Below, piece by piece: positions 24,549 to 33,134 of a DNA stretch of 34,497 nt. The DNA lies in contig DYKN01000032.1 of NCBI GenBank assembly GCA_020722575.1, positions 1 through 34,497 of the forward strand. The letters are read 5' to 3'. The notes under the pieces are model-generated. The model saw nothing but the letters and a program-made list of their open reading frames with translations, searched no databases and had not been told where the DNA came from. Source of the stretch: Rikenella microfusus (lineage in GTDB: Bacteria > Bacteroidota > Bacteroidia > Bacteroidales > VadinHA17). Position numbers and translations under genes: made by a program. Numbering within the stretch: the stretch's first letter is position 1; each line of letters begins with the position of its first letter.

Positions 24549-25943
24549 TTACAAAAATTCTTCAGGGCTGGTTATTTTTCCTGTTACGGCACACGCTGCA
24601 GCGGTAAGGGGGCTTGCTAGAATGGTCCTGGATCCCGGTCCCTGTCTTCCTTCAAAATTCCTGTTTGAGGTTGAAACGGCATACTTTCCAGCCGGAATCT
24701 TGTCTTCATTCATTGCAAGGCATGAAGAACAACCTGGTTGACGGATCTCAAACCCGGCCTCGACGAATATTCTGTCAAGACCTTCATCTATTATCTGCTT
24801 CTCCACTCTTTTGGATCCAGGCACAATCAGAGCAGTTACCTCCGGATGTTTTTTTCTTCCCTTTATAACTGAAGCAAAGGCTCTGAAATCTTCGATACGG
24901 CCGTTGGTGCAGCTTCCCAGAAAAACGTAGTCAATTTTATGACCTTCTAATTTTTCTCCTGGAGTGAAGCCCATATAGTTAAGAGCTTTGAAATATGAGG
25001 ATGAATTTTCGTCTTCGGGTGGGGGAGGTATTGTTCCGTTGACTGGAATAGCCATTCCCGGGTTGGTGCCGAATGTAATCATTGGCCTTATCTCGGAGGC
25101 ATTAAATACTTCTTCTCTGTCGAACCGGGCACCCGGGTCTGTTTTTAGCTCTTTCCATAAGCTTCTTTCTGCGGGTGAGATGCTTTTTATACCTGATTTC
25201 TCGATAGTTTCAAGATATGCCACAGTTTTTTCATCGGGTGCTACGAGGCCGCCTCTGGCGCCCATCTCGATACTCATGTTACAGAGAGTCATTCTCCCTT
25301 CCATGGTAAGGTTTTTTATTGCTTCGCCGTCATATTCCACAAAAAACCCTGTTGCCCCACCAGATGTTAATTTCGAAATAATATAAAGAATTATATCTTT
25401 GGCAGTAACACCCTTTCTTATATTACCATTAACGGTAATTCTCATTTTCCGTGGTTTTGTCTGAAGGAGGCATTGTGTTGCAAGAACCATTTCTACTTCT
25501 GAGGTGCCAATGCCGAAAGCTATTGTACCGAAAGCCCCATGAGTTGAAGTATGGCTATCGCCGCATACAATTGTCATTCCTGGCCTGGTAAAGCCAAGTT
25601 CCGGTCCTATTATGTGCACGATACCGTTATTAGGATGCTGCATACCGAAATGCCTGATACCGAATTCTCTGCAGTTTTTCTCGAGCTGGTTTACCTGATT
25701 TCGAGATATCTCATCCCTGATTGGCAGGTGCTGGTCTTTTGTAGGAATGTTGTGGTCAGCTGTTGCAAGAGTTCTATCAGGGCGAAACATCCCAATGCCT
25801 CTTTTCCTGAGGCCTGTAAAAGCCTGAGGACTCGTGACCTCGTGAATATAATGCATATCAATAAACAGAACGTCAGGCCCGCCTTCAATTCTATGCACAA
25901 CATGTGCATCCCAGATCTTGTCGAAAAGTGTCTTTTTTTCCAC
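24549..25943 (-). CDS. leuC: 3-isopropylmalate dehydratase, large subunit
   Basis: LeuC carries the [4Fe-4S] cluster of the isomerase. The 464-residue product shows [29 protein letters not shown], and cluster-binding cysteines in [13 protein letters not shown] and [15 protein letters not shown]. The length and N-terminus ([15 protein letters not shown]) fit only if translation starts at GTG 25941-25943; no ATG precedes it in frame. It follows leuA by 6 bp and precedes leuD by 20 bp. Confidence 0.96.
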   Translation of the reverse strand: MEKKTLFDKIWDAHVVHRIEGGPDVLFIDMHYIHEVTSPQAFTGLRKRGIGMFRPDRTLATADHNIPTKDQHLPIRDEISRNQVNQLEKNCREFGIRHFGMQHPNNGIVHIIGPELGFTRPGMTIVCGDSHTSTHGAFGTIAFGIGTSEVEMVLATQCLLQTKPRKMRITVNGNIRKGVTAKDIILYIISKLTSGGATGFFVEYDGEAIKNLTMEGRMTLCNMSIEMGARGGLVAPDEKTVAYLETIEKSGIKSISPAERSLWKELKTDPGARFDREEVFNASEIRPMITFGTNPGMAIPVNGTIPPPPEDENSSSYFKALNYMGFTPGEKLEGHKIDYVFLGSCTNGRIEDFRAFASVIKGRKKHPEVTALIVPGSKRVEKQIIDEGLDRIFVEAGFEIRQPGCSSCLAMNEDKIPAGKYAVSTSNRNFEGRQGPGSRTILASPLTAAACAVTGKITSPEEFL

Positions 25944-25949
25944 AAAGTG

Positions 25950-27446
25950 TTATTTGATTTTTGCTATTGCGTCAACAAAAGCTTCTACCGAAGCAGTAAC
26001 GATATCGGTGTTAGCCGAGAAGCCATAATAAATTTTTCCCTCGTGTTCAATCTGAATATGTACCTTGCCGATATCGTCGCTTCCTCTTGTAATTGCCTGA
26101 ATCAGAAATTCTTCAAGATGAATGGTCTCATGAATAAGTTGCCTTACTGCAGTGAAAGCTGCATCAATAGGTCCATTACCAGTAGCTGTTGAGGTGTGTA
26201 TTTCACCGTTTATCTTGAGTCCGACCGTGGCAACCGGCACAGCAGTTTTACCACATATTACCTGCAGAACTTCAAGTTTGAGCGGCTTCTCTCCCTGAAA
26301 TACTTCACCGGTAAGAATTTTAATGTCTTCATCGTTGATGACTTTCTTCTTATCTGCCAGCTTGAGAAAACGGAAATAAATATCGTCGAGTTCTTCTTTT
26401 TCGAATTTGTAACCGAGTTGTTGCAGCTTATGGTTAAGTGCAGCTCTGCCGCTACGTGCTGTAAGAATTATTGATGATTCCCTAACACCTACTTCAATCG
26501 GGTTTATAATCTCATAGTTTTCTCTTTTTTTCAGCACACCGTCCTGGTGTATACCCGAAGAATGGGCAAAGGCATTTCTGCCGACAATAGCTTTATTTGG
26601 CTGTACAGGCATATTCATGAGTGATGATACCAGCCGACTTGTTTTGTAGATGAGCTGGGTATTTATGTCTGTTACTGTATTCAGGTGTTTATGATGGCAT
26701 TTAAGTGTCATTACAACCTCTTCAAGAGAGGTGTTTCCGGCTCTTTCACCCACTCCGTTGATGGTTACTTCCACCTGCCTTGCCCCGTTTATTACACCCA
26801 TAATGGTATTTGCTGTTGCCATACCGAGATCGTTATGGCAATGTGTTGAAATGATAGCTTTATCGATATTCGGGACGTTATTACGCAAAAATCTTATTTT
26901 CTCACCGTATTCTTCAGGCAGGCAATAACCAGTTGTATCGGGTATGTTAACAACTGTAGCCCCTGCATCTATGACGGCCTCGATTACTTTTGCAAGATAT
27001 TCGTTATCGGCTCTTCCGGCATCTTCAGCATAAAACTCAACGTCGTCAACGAATTTGCGGGCATACTTTACTGCGTCGCAGGCACGTCTTATTATTTCTT
27101 CTGGCGTTGTCTTTATTTTATATTCAATATGGTATGGAGACACGCCAATACCGGTGTGTATTCTTTTGCGTTTTGCGTATTGAAGTGCTTCTGATGCCAC
27201 TTCAATATCTTTTTTTACTGCTCGTGTTAGTGCACAGATTACAGGTCGGGTTACAACCTTTGAGATTTCCATCACCGAATTGAAATCTCCAGGGCTTGAA
27301 ATCGGGAAGCCAGCTTCAATAACATCAACTCCAAGTTCGTCGAGTGCCTGGGCAACCTGAATTTTTTCAACAGTATTGAGTTGACATCCCGGTACCTGTT
27401 CGCCGTCACGGAGTGTTGTATCAAATACAATTACTTTTTCTTCCAT
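25950..27446 (-). CDS. leuA: 2-isopropylmalate synthase
   Basis: LeuA condenses acetyl-CoA with 2-ketoisovalerate, the first leucine step. The 498-residue product shows [17 protein letters not shown], the HxH metal site in [42 protein letters not shown] and a C-terminal regulatory domain (about 390-495, [17 protein letters not shown]), which normally binds leucine for feedback inhibition. It starts 11 bp after ilvC. Confidence 0.95.
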   Translation of the reverse strand: MEEKVIVFDTTLRDGEQVPGCQLNTVEKIQVAQALDELGVDVIEAGFPISSPGDFNSVMEISKVVTRPVICALTRAVKKDIEVASEALQYAKRKRIHTGIGVSPYHIEYKIKTTPEEIIRRACDAVKYARKFVDDVEFYAEDAGRADNEYLAKVIEAVIDAGATVVNIPDTTGYCLPEEYGEKIRFLRNNVPNIDKAIISTHCHNDLGMATANTIMGVINGARQVEVTINGVGERAGNTSLEEVVMTLKCHHKHLNTVTDINTQLIYKTSRLVSSLMNMPVQPNKAIVGRNAFAHSSGIHQDGVLKKRENYEIINPIEVGVRESSIILTARSGRAALNHKLQQLGYKFEKEELDDIYFRFLKLADKKKVINDEDIKILTGEVFQGEKPLKLEVLQVICGKTAVPVATVGLKINGEIHTSTATGNGPIDAAFTAVRQLIHETIHLEEFLIQAITRGSDDIGKVHIQIEHEGKIYYGFSANTDIVTASVEAFVDAIAKIK

Positions 27447-27457
27447 CTTGTCTGTGA

Positions 27458-28507
27458 TTATTTATTTCCTGGTCTTAATTTTCTAACAGCGGCTCCGGCT
27501 TTCCATATTTCGGAGTTACCCATTTCCCTTAATTCTGCGTCGAGCATCTCTTTATAATTCGGATTGCTCAGAGCCTGTATAACTCTTTCTGTTTCTTTGC
27601 CGGTCTTAACACGTTCATACAATTCTTTGAAAACGGGGAGAACAGCATCTCTGAATCGTGGTCGCCAGTCGAGAGCGCCGCGCTGGGCAGTGGCACTACA
27701 GTTGGCATACATCCAATCCATTCCTTTCTCATCAACCAACCTGATAAGACTCTGAGTAAGTTCCTCAACTGTTTCGTTAAAAGCCTCAGAGGGAGAATGG
27801 CCATTTTCCCTGAGAACCTGGTACTGAGCATCCATTATTCCTGCCAGGGCGCCCATCAGAACACCACGTTCACCTGTAAGATCACTGTAAACTTCCTTTT
27901 CGAAAGTTGTTGGGAAAAGATAACCTGAGCCTATTGCAATACCGAGAGCCAGAACACGGTCGGTCGCCCTGCCAGTATAGTCCTGGAAAACAGAATAGCT
28001 TGAATTAATGCCGGTACCGGCAAGAAAATTCCGGCGTACACTTGTTCCTGAACCTTTTGGAGCACAAAGTAATACATCTACATATGGAGGTGGAACAACA
28101 CCTGTTTGTTCCTTGTAGGTTATCGAGAAGCCGTGAGAGAAATAGAGTGCATCACCCTCTTTGAGACATTTCTTAATAACCGGCCAGAGTATCCTCTGGG
28201 CTGCATCGGAAACCAGATACTGTATTATTGTTCCTTTTTTTGCAGCTTCTTCAACAGGAAATAAAGTTTCACCAGGTACAAATCCATCGGCAACAGCTTT
28301 ATCCCAGTCATTCTTAAATTCTGGTGCCTGTCCGATAATCACTTTAAGGCCGTTATCCTTCATATTGAGAGCCTGAGCCGGCCCCTGAACGCCATAACCA
28401 ATAACTGCGATAATTTCATCTTTTAATACTTCGCGGGCTTTCGAAAGAGGAAACTCTTCCCTGGTAACGACTTCCTCAATTACTCCGCCAAAATCAATTT
28501 TTGCCAT
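27458..28507 (-). CDS. ilvC: Ketol-acid reductoisomerase
   Basis: IlvC isomerises and reduces acetolactate and acetohydroxybutyrate for Val, Leu and Ile. The 349-residue product has the N-terminal Rossmann domain [20 protein letters not shown], then the Mg-binding knotted domain with [21 protein letters not shown] and [11 protein letters not shown]. The stretch [10 protein letters not shown] and [16 protein letters not shown] resemble the eukaryote-like KARI branch common in Bacteroidota. The cofactor loop [15 protein letters not shown] lacks the Arg/Ser phosphate-binding pattern seen in many NADPH enzymes and contains Glu, so NADH use is possible (inference). Confidence 0.95.
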   Translation of the reverse strand: MAKIDFGGVIEEVVTREEFPLSKAREVLKDEIIAVIGYGVQGPAQALNMKDNGLKVIIGQAPEFKNDWDKAVADGFVPGETLFPVEEAAKKGTIIQYLVSDAAQRILWPVIKKCLKEGDALYFSHGFSITYKEQTGVVPPPYVDVLLCAPKGSGTSVRRNFLAGTGINSSYSVFQDYTGRATDRVLALGIAIGSGYLFPTTFEKEVYSDLTGERGVLMGALAGIMDAQYQVLRENGHSPSEAFNETVEELTQSLIRLVDEKGMDWMYANCSATAQRGALDWRPRFRDAVLPVFKELYERVKTGKETERVIQALSNPNYKEMLDAELREMGNSEIWKAGAAVRKLRPGNK

Positions 28508-28529
28508 AATTAAGATATTTTAAAGGTTT

Positions 28530-29102
28530 TTATATTTTGGTAATTATTTCAAATTCTTCCTTTTCTTTTTCTCTCTGGGCTTCATTAAGCTCTTTCAGGT
28601 AGGCATGGAACTCCTTGACCTGTTTGGTAACAGCCACTCTACCCGACCTTACGTATTGTAGTACTCCGAAAGGTTCGAGCTCCTGGAGCAAACGCACTAT
28701 CTCACTTTTATGGCCGGTTTTCTCTATAACAATATATTCAGGCGTGATTTCAATAAACCTGGCATTATGGGATCTCACCAGATGATCAATAATATTGCCT
28801 GAGAGAAGATTTTTAGTGGAAACCTTAATCAGGGCAAGCTCCTGGTAAATGATTTCATCAGATGTATGAACAAAAACTTTTATTACGTCTATGATCTTTT
28901 CAATCTGACGAGCAATCTTTCTAACCATTTCGTCTGTAGTTTTGATGGCAAGGGTTATGAGTTGTACTCCCTTTACAGCAGATTCAGAGGCTGTGACACT
29001 TTCGATGTTGATCTGCCTTCTGGTAAGAATAATGGTGATCTGGTTCAGAATCCCTATATGGTCTTCGGTAAAGATTGATAAGGTGAATTCTTTCTTTATC
29101 AT
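28530..29102 (-). CDS. ilvN: Acetolactate synthase, small regulatory subunit
   Basis: IlvN activates the catalytic subunit and makes it sensitive to valine. The 190-residue product begins with an ACT domain (about 5-80: TLSIFTEDHIGILNQITIILTRRQINIESVTASES) followed by a second ACT-like domain (about 85-165: LALIKVSTKNLL). The tail KELNEAQREKEKEEFEIITKI is charged and helical. It follows ilvB by 3 bp. Confidence 0.93.
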   Translation of the reverse strand: MIKKEFTLSIFTEDHIGILNQITIILTRRQINIESVTASESAVKGVQLITLAIKTTDEMVRKIARQIEKIIDVIKVFVHTSDEIIYQELALIKVSTKNLLSGNIIDHLVRSHNARFIEITPEYIVIEKTGHKSEIVRLLQELEPFGVLQYVRSGRVAVTKQVKEFHAYLKELNEAQREKEKEEFEIITKI

Positions 29103-29105
29103 GGT

Positions 29106-30863
29106 TTACTTTTTAATTTTAACTTCTGATACAGAGGCACCCGGCTCGACCATGGGAAGAACGGTGCCCTCTTTTTCTACATGAATTTCTAAAAGATATG
29201 GTCCCTCGGTATATAACATTCTTTTTACGGCATCCTTCAATTCATTTCTTTCTGTAACTTTTTCACCTGGAATATTGTATGCGGATGCGATTTTAATGAA
29301 ATCGGGGTTTACAAGCTCGGTTGAAGCATACCTTTTTGAAAAGAACATATCCTGCCATTGGCGTACCATGCCAAGGAAGAAATTATTAAAGAGAACGATT
29401 TTAACAGGAATATTGTGATGCAAAATGGTTCCAAGTTCCTGAATGGTCATTTGAAAACCACCGTCGCCTATGAATGCAATAACGGGAACGTTTGGACTTC
29501 CGATTTTGGCGCCTATTGAAGCTGGCAGTCCGAATCCCATGGTACCCATACCGCCGGATGTAACAAGTGAATTTGGCCGGGAAAATCTGTAATATCGAGC
29601 AGCCGATATCTGGTTCTGCCCTACGTCGGTAACTACAATAGCTTCACCGCCAGTAAGTTCCGATATAACATTTACTGCTTCACCCATCTTAATGGGTCCT
29701 TGCTCAGGAAATATTTCAGGCTTAATAACGGTATCAAATTCAATTTTGTCGTTCAGTCTGAATTCCCTGATCCATCTTTCATGTGAGTTCTTATTAACAA
29801 GAGGTATCAGGTATCTGAGTGCTTCGCGGGCATCGTTATTAATTTCAATATCAACAGGAACGTTTTTGTTAATTTCAGCCTGGTCAATTTCGATATGTAT
29901 TATTTTTGCTTCGCTGGCATATTTTTTAAGGTTTCCTGTTACACGGTCATCGAATCTCATTCCGATAGCGATTATTACGTCGGCTTCATTTGTAAGTTTG
30001 TTGGGGCCAAGATTGCCGTGCATTCCGAGCATACCTGCATAGAGCCTGTGATTTGTAGGAAAGCAGGAAATTCCGAGAAGAGTTACTGCTACAGGAATTC
30101 CTGTTTTTTCGGCAAATTCAAGAAGCTCTTTCTCTGCATTTGAAATAATAATACCGTGGCCAGCAAGAATAAGAGGTTTCTCGGCATGATTAATAAGTAT
30201 TGCAGCCGATTCAATTTCACTTTTTTTCAGAGGCTTATAGGGATTATAACTTCTAATGAAACGGCATTTCTTGTACTTAAATGGAAACTTGCCTGTCTGA
30301 GCATCCTTTGTGATGTCAATCAGAACAGTACCGGGTCTTCCTGTTGTTGCTATGTAAAAAGCTTTTGCAATCATTTCAGGGATATCTTCCGCTCTTTTGA
30401 TCTGGCAATTCCATTTTACAACCGGCATTGATATGCCGATAATATCCGTTTCCTGGAAGGCATCGGTTCCAATAAGGTTGGAAGCAACCTGGGCTGTGAT
30501 AAAGATGACAGGTACTGAATCGAGAAACGCATTTGCGATACCTGTAATGAGGTTTGTTGCCCCCGGGCCTGAGGTGGCAAAGCACACCCCGGGTTTACCG
30601 GTTACCATTGCGTATGCCTGTGCGGCATGAGCAGCCCCCTGCTCATGGCGAGTAAGTATGTGCCTTAGATTTTGATTGTAATTCAGAAGTTTGTCATATA
30701 CCGGCATTATAGCACCTCCCGGATAACCGAAAATAGTATCAACACCTTCTTCAATAAGGGCACGCAGCAATGCTTCAGCCCCGGTAATCTCTTCATGAAT
30801 CACTTCCTTCAAGGTACTGGTTTCGTCATCCATCGTTTCATCTGTTTTTTGTAAATCAAACAT
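29106..30863 (-). CDS. ilvB: Acetolactate synthase, large catalytic subunit
   Basis: IlvB is the TPP- and FAD-dependent enzyme making acetolactate or acetohydroxybutyrate from pyruvate. The 585-residue product has the three domains of the family: the N-terminal pyrimidine domain with TPP-activating Glu (ILTRHEQGAAHAAQAYA), the central FAD domain, and the C-terminal TPP-diphosphate domain with GDGGFQMTIQELGTILHHN and an Asn-Asn pair completing the metal motif. MGFGLPASIGAKIG is also typical. It starts 28 bp after ilvD. Confidence 0.95.
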   Translation of the reverse strand: MFDLQKTDETMDDETSTLKEVIHEEITGAEALLRALIEEGVDTIFGYPGGAIMPVYDKLLNYNQNLRHILTRHEQGAAHAAQAYAMVTGKPGVCFATSGPGATNLITGIANAFLDSVPVIFITAQVASNLIGTDAFQETDIIGISMPVVKWNCQIKRAEDIPEMIAKAFYIATTGRPGTVLIDITKDAQTGKFPFKYKKCRFIRSYNPYKPLKKSEIESAAILINHAEKPLILAGHGIIISNAEKELLEFAEKTGIPVAVTLLGISCFPTNHRLYAGMLGMHGNLGPNKLTNEADVIIAIGMRFDDRVTGNLKKYASEAKIIHIEIDQAEINKNVPVDIEINNDAREALRYLIPLVNKNSHERWIREFRLNDKIEFDTVIKPEIFPEQGPIKMGEAVNVISELTGGEAIVVTDVGQNQISAARYYRFSRPNSLVTSGGMGTMGFGLPASIGAKIGSPNVPVIAFIGDGGFQMTIQELGTILHHNIPVKIVLFNNFFLGMVRQWQDMFFSKRYASTELVNPDFIKIASAYNIPGEKVTERNELKDAVKRMLYTEGPYLLEIHVEKEGTVLPMVEPGASVSEVKIKK

Positions 30864-30891
30864 ATTCTGATTGTTATAAATAATTGATATA

Positions 30892-32721
30892 TTAAATAAT
30901 TCTTACAGCGCCTTTATCGGCCGAGGATACATGTGCAGCATAAGCTTTTAGTGCAGGTGTGATTTTTCTTTCCCTCTGGCGAGGTTTCCATGCTTTTTCA
31001 CCTTTGTGTTCTTCTTCTTTACGTCTTTTTTGCAATTCATTATCATCGAGCATTACATTTATAGAGCGTTCAGGGATGTTTATTTCAATAATATCTCCTT
31101 CACGAAGGAGTGCTATTTCACCTCTGGCTGCTGCTTCAGGTGATATATGCCCCACTGACAGGCCAGCTGTTCCTCCCGAAAAGCGTCCGTCGGTGATAAG
31201 GGCACATTTGGTGTGAAGGCCTTTTGATTTCAGATAAGAAGTAGGATATAGCATTTCCTGCATTCCGGGTCCTCCAGCTGGGCCTTCAAAACGGATTACC
31301 ACAACATCACCTTTTTTTATTTCACCACCAAGAATACCAGTTACAGCATCCTCCTGTGAATCAAATATTTTTGCCGGTCCTTTGAAGGTAAGGAGTGAAG
31401 GGTCAACACCGGCTGTCTTCACCACACAACCTCCCTTTGCAATATTTCCGTAAAGAATTGCCAGTCCTCCATCTTTGCTGTAAGCATGGTCGAAATCTCT
31501 TATACAGCCATTAACCCTGTTCGTGTCGAGTTCTTTGTAAGTTGAAGAGCTGAAGTATCCTTCACCCTGCCTCTTCTCCATAGAGGGGGCGCTCTTCCAG
31601 AAATCGAGAGCAAGTGGGATCGTTTTTCCACTCATAAGATCCCAGTCGGCTATTGCTTCACTGAGGCATTTGTAATCAATTCTGCCTGCTGTTCCATCAA
31701 CAAGCCCGTGACGCTCAAGTTCTCCCATAATCGAAAGAATTCCACCAGCACGGTTGACATCCTGAAGGTGATAATTAGAACTGGGCGCTACTTTACAGAT
31801 GTTTGGAACTTTGCGTGAGAGAGCGTCAATATCATTGAGTGAAAAATCTACCCCCGCTTCATTAGCTATGGCTAAAAGGTGAAGGACGGTGTTTGTTGAT
31901 CCTCCCATAGATATATCGAGAGCCATTGCATTAAGAAATGCTTTACGTGTTGCAATGGATCGCGGCAATACCGATTCATTACCTTCATAATAATACTTAA
32001 GAGTAATATCCACAATTGTGTCGGCAGCTCTTTCGAAAAGAATTTTTCTGTTTTTGTGGGTTGCCAGTAGGGTGCCATTGCCGGGCAATGCAAGTCCAAT
32101 TGCTTCCGAAAGGCAGTTCATCGAATTTGCTGTAAACATACCTGAACATGAACCACAAGTAGGACATGCTGATTTTTCAATCTCGATTAGTTCTGTATCA
32201 CTTATCTTATCGTTGGCTGCTGCAACCATAGCATCAACCAGATCAATATAGGCATCGCTGTAGATACCAGCTTCCATTGGTCCGCCCGACACTATTACAA
32301 AAGGAACATTAAGCCTCATTGCAGCCATTAACATTCCGGGAATGATTTTGTCGCAATTGGTGATACATATCATTGCATCAGCCATATGAGCATTCATCAT
32401 ATATTCAATACTGTCGGCAATGAGCTCTCTTGACGGAAGGGAATAAAGCATTCCGTTGTGACCCATTGCAATGCCATCGTCAATTGCAATGGTATTGAAC
32501 TCAGCTGCAAAAAAACCCCGGTTCTCAATTCGCTCTTTTATCATCTGGCCGACATTGTGCAAATGCACATGTCCCGGTACAAATTGTGTGAAAGAATTAA
32601 CAATTGCAAATACAGGTTTGCCGAAATGTTCCTCTTTCATTCCGTTGGCTCTCCAGAGGCTTCTTGCCCCTGCCATCGTGCGTCCACTGGTTGTGACAGA
32701 ACTCCTGAGATTTATTTTCAT
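30892..32721 (-). CDS. ilvD: Dihydroxy-acid dehydratase
   Basis: IlvD dehydrates the dihydroxy acids to the keto acids of Val/Leu and Ile. The 609-residue product carries Fe-S cysteines in [16 protein letters not shown] and [16 protein letters not shown], the [18 protein letters not shown] segment, and C-terminal [23 protein letters not shown] with the catalytic Ser. The length fits the large form. It is the first structural gene of the array, its ATG lying 14 bp after the attenuator U-tract. No Shine-Dalgarno sequence is visible. Confidence 0.96.
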   Translation of the reverse strand: MKINLRSSVTTSGRTMAGARSLWRANGMKEEHFGKPVFAIVNSFTQFVPGHVHLHNVGQMIKERIENRGFFAAEFNTIAIDDGIAMGHNGMLYSLPSRELIADSIEYMMNAHMADAMICITNCDKIIPGMLMAAMRLNVPFVIVSGGPMEAGIYSDAYIDLVDAMVAAANDKISDTELIEIEKSACPTCGSCSGMFTANSMNCLSEAIGLALPGNGTLLATHKNRKILFERAADTIVDITLKYYYEGNESVLPRSIATRKAFLNAMALDISMGGSTNTVLHLLAIANEAGVDFSLNDIDALSRKVPNICKVAPSSNYHLQDVNRAGGILSIMGELERHGLVDGTAGRIDYKCLSEAIADWDLMSGKTIPLALDFWKSAPSMEKRQGEGYFSSSTYKELDTNRVNGCIRDFDHAYSKDGGLAILYGNIAKGGCVVKTAGVDPSLLTFKGPAKIFDSQEDAVTGILGGEIKKGDVVVIRFEGPAGGPGMQEMLYPTSYLKSKGLHTKCALITDGRFSGGTAGLSVGHISPEAAARGEIALLREGDIIEINIPERSINVMLDDNELQKRRKEEEHKGEKAWKPRQRERKITPALKAYAAHVSSADKGAVRII

Positions 32722-32735
32722 GTTATACTTGTTTT

Positions 32736-32768
32736 AAAAAAAATTTCCGGATCTACATGACCCGGAAA
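32736..32768 (-). terminator. Attenuator terminator of the ilv-leu block
   Basis: On the minus strand UUUCCGGGUC and GAUCCGGAAA form a 10-bp stem (one G-U pair), loop AUGUA, followed by U8. It lies between the Leu/Ile/Val leader peptide and ilvD. Confidence 0.92.
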
Positions 32769-32798
32769 GCTTTGTATATCATTAAATATTACTTACTA

Positions 32799-32809
32799 TT
32801 TCCGGGTCA
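32799..32809 (-). promoter_or_regulatory. Antiterminator segment of the ilv-leu attenuator
   Basis: UGACCCGGAAA, beginning with the leader's own stop codon, pairs perfectly over 11 bp with UUUCCGGGUCA (32758-32768), the 5' arm of the terminator. A ribosome at the stop codon hides it; one stalled earlier leaves it free. Confidence 0.88.
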
Positions 32810-32866
32810 TCTTCGACACAGAAGCAGGATGATTACAGAAATAATAAGTAATAAACTCTTAACCAT
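32807..32866 (-). CDS. Leu/Ile/Val leader peptide (19 aa)
   Basis: The frame runs from ATG 32864-32866 to TGA 32807-32809. Residues 5-16 are LLLIISVIILLL: with Val2, the peptide has 6 Leu, 4 Ile and 2 Val among 19 residues. It lies 20 bp downstream of a TAACTTTG promoter and upstream of a terminator and ilvD. A short hydrophobic peptide could arise by chance, but the paired antiterminator and terminator and the match to the nine-gene branched-chain block make a multivalent attenuator the best reading. Confidence 0.88.
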   Translation of the reverse strand: MVKSLLLIISVIILLLCRR

Positions 32867-32886
32867 TTTTTTCAAAATTTGATTGA

Positions 32887-32916
32887 CAAAGTTACATATT
32901 TATTTTAAAAATCAAA
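32887..32916 (-). promoter_or_regulatory. Promoter of the ilv-leu leader block
   Basis: On the minus strand TTTG (32913-32916) and TAACTTTG (32887-32894) are separated by 18 bp. The start of transcription would fall near 32880, giving a short leader before the ATG at 32866. Confidence 0.72.
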
Positions 32917-33134
32917 GAAAAAATTAAATTTTTATTTACAATTTTATTTTTATGGTATATAAGCAATTGATTTTTCTATTCTTAGAAGATAGGTTTTTGA
33001 TAATTAGAATAATTTTCCTGAATGGCTGCCATTATTGTTTTTTCATAGTTTATCAATGGCTCAACCTTTTTTTGCCTGGCAGGTTGGGGGAAACATCCTT
33101 GGTAAGTCGATATTGTTTCTAATAAATATTTTTG
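32917..33134. other. AT-rich spacer after the GH97 gene
   Basis: I see no coding frame of weight, RNA gene or convincing terminator here. A weak imperfect stem near 32978-32994 is not followed by a U-tract on the minus strand. Confidence 0.4.

Noticed and set aside
25551..26192. 213-codon frame on the plus strand opposite leuC and leuA
   Set aside because: It lies antisense to two well-supported genes, spans their junction and shows no recognisable domain; it is a shadow of their codon usage.
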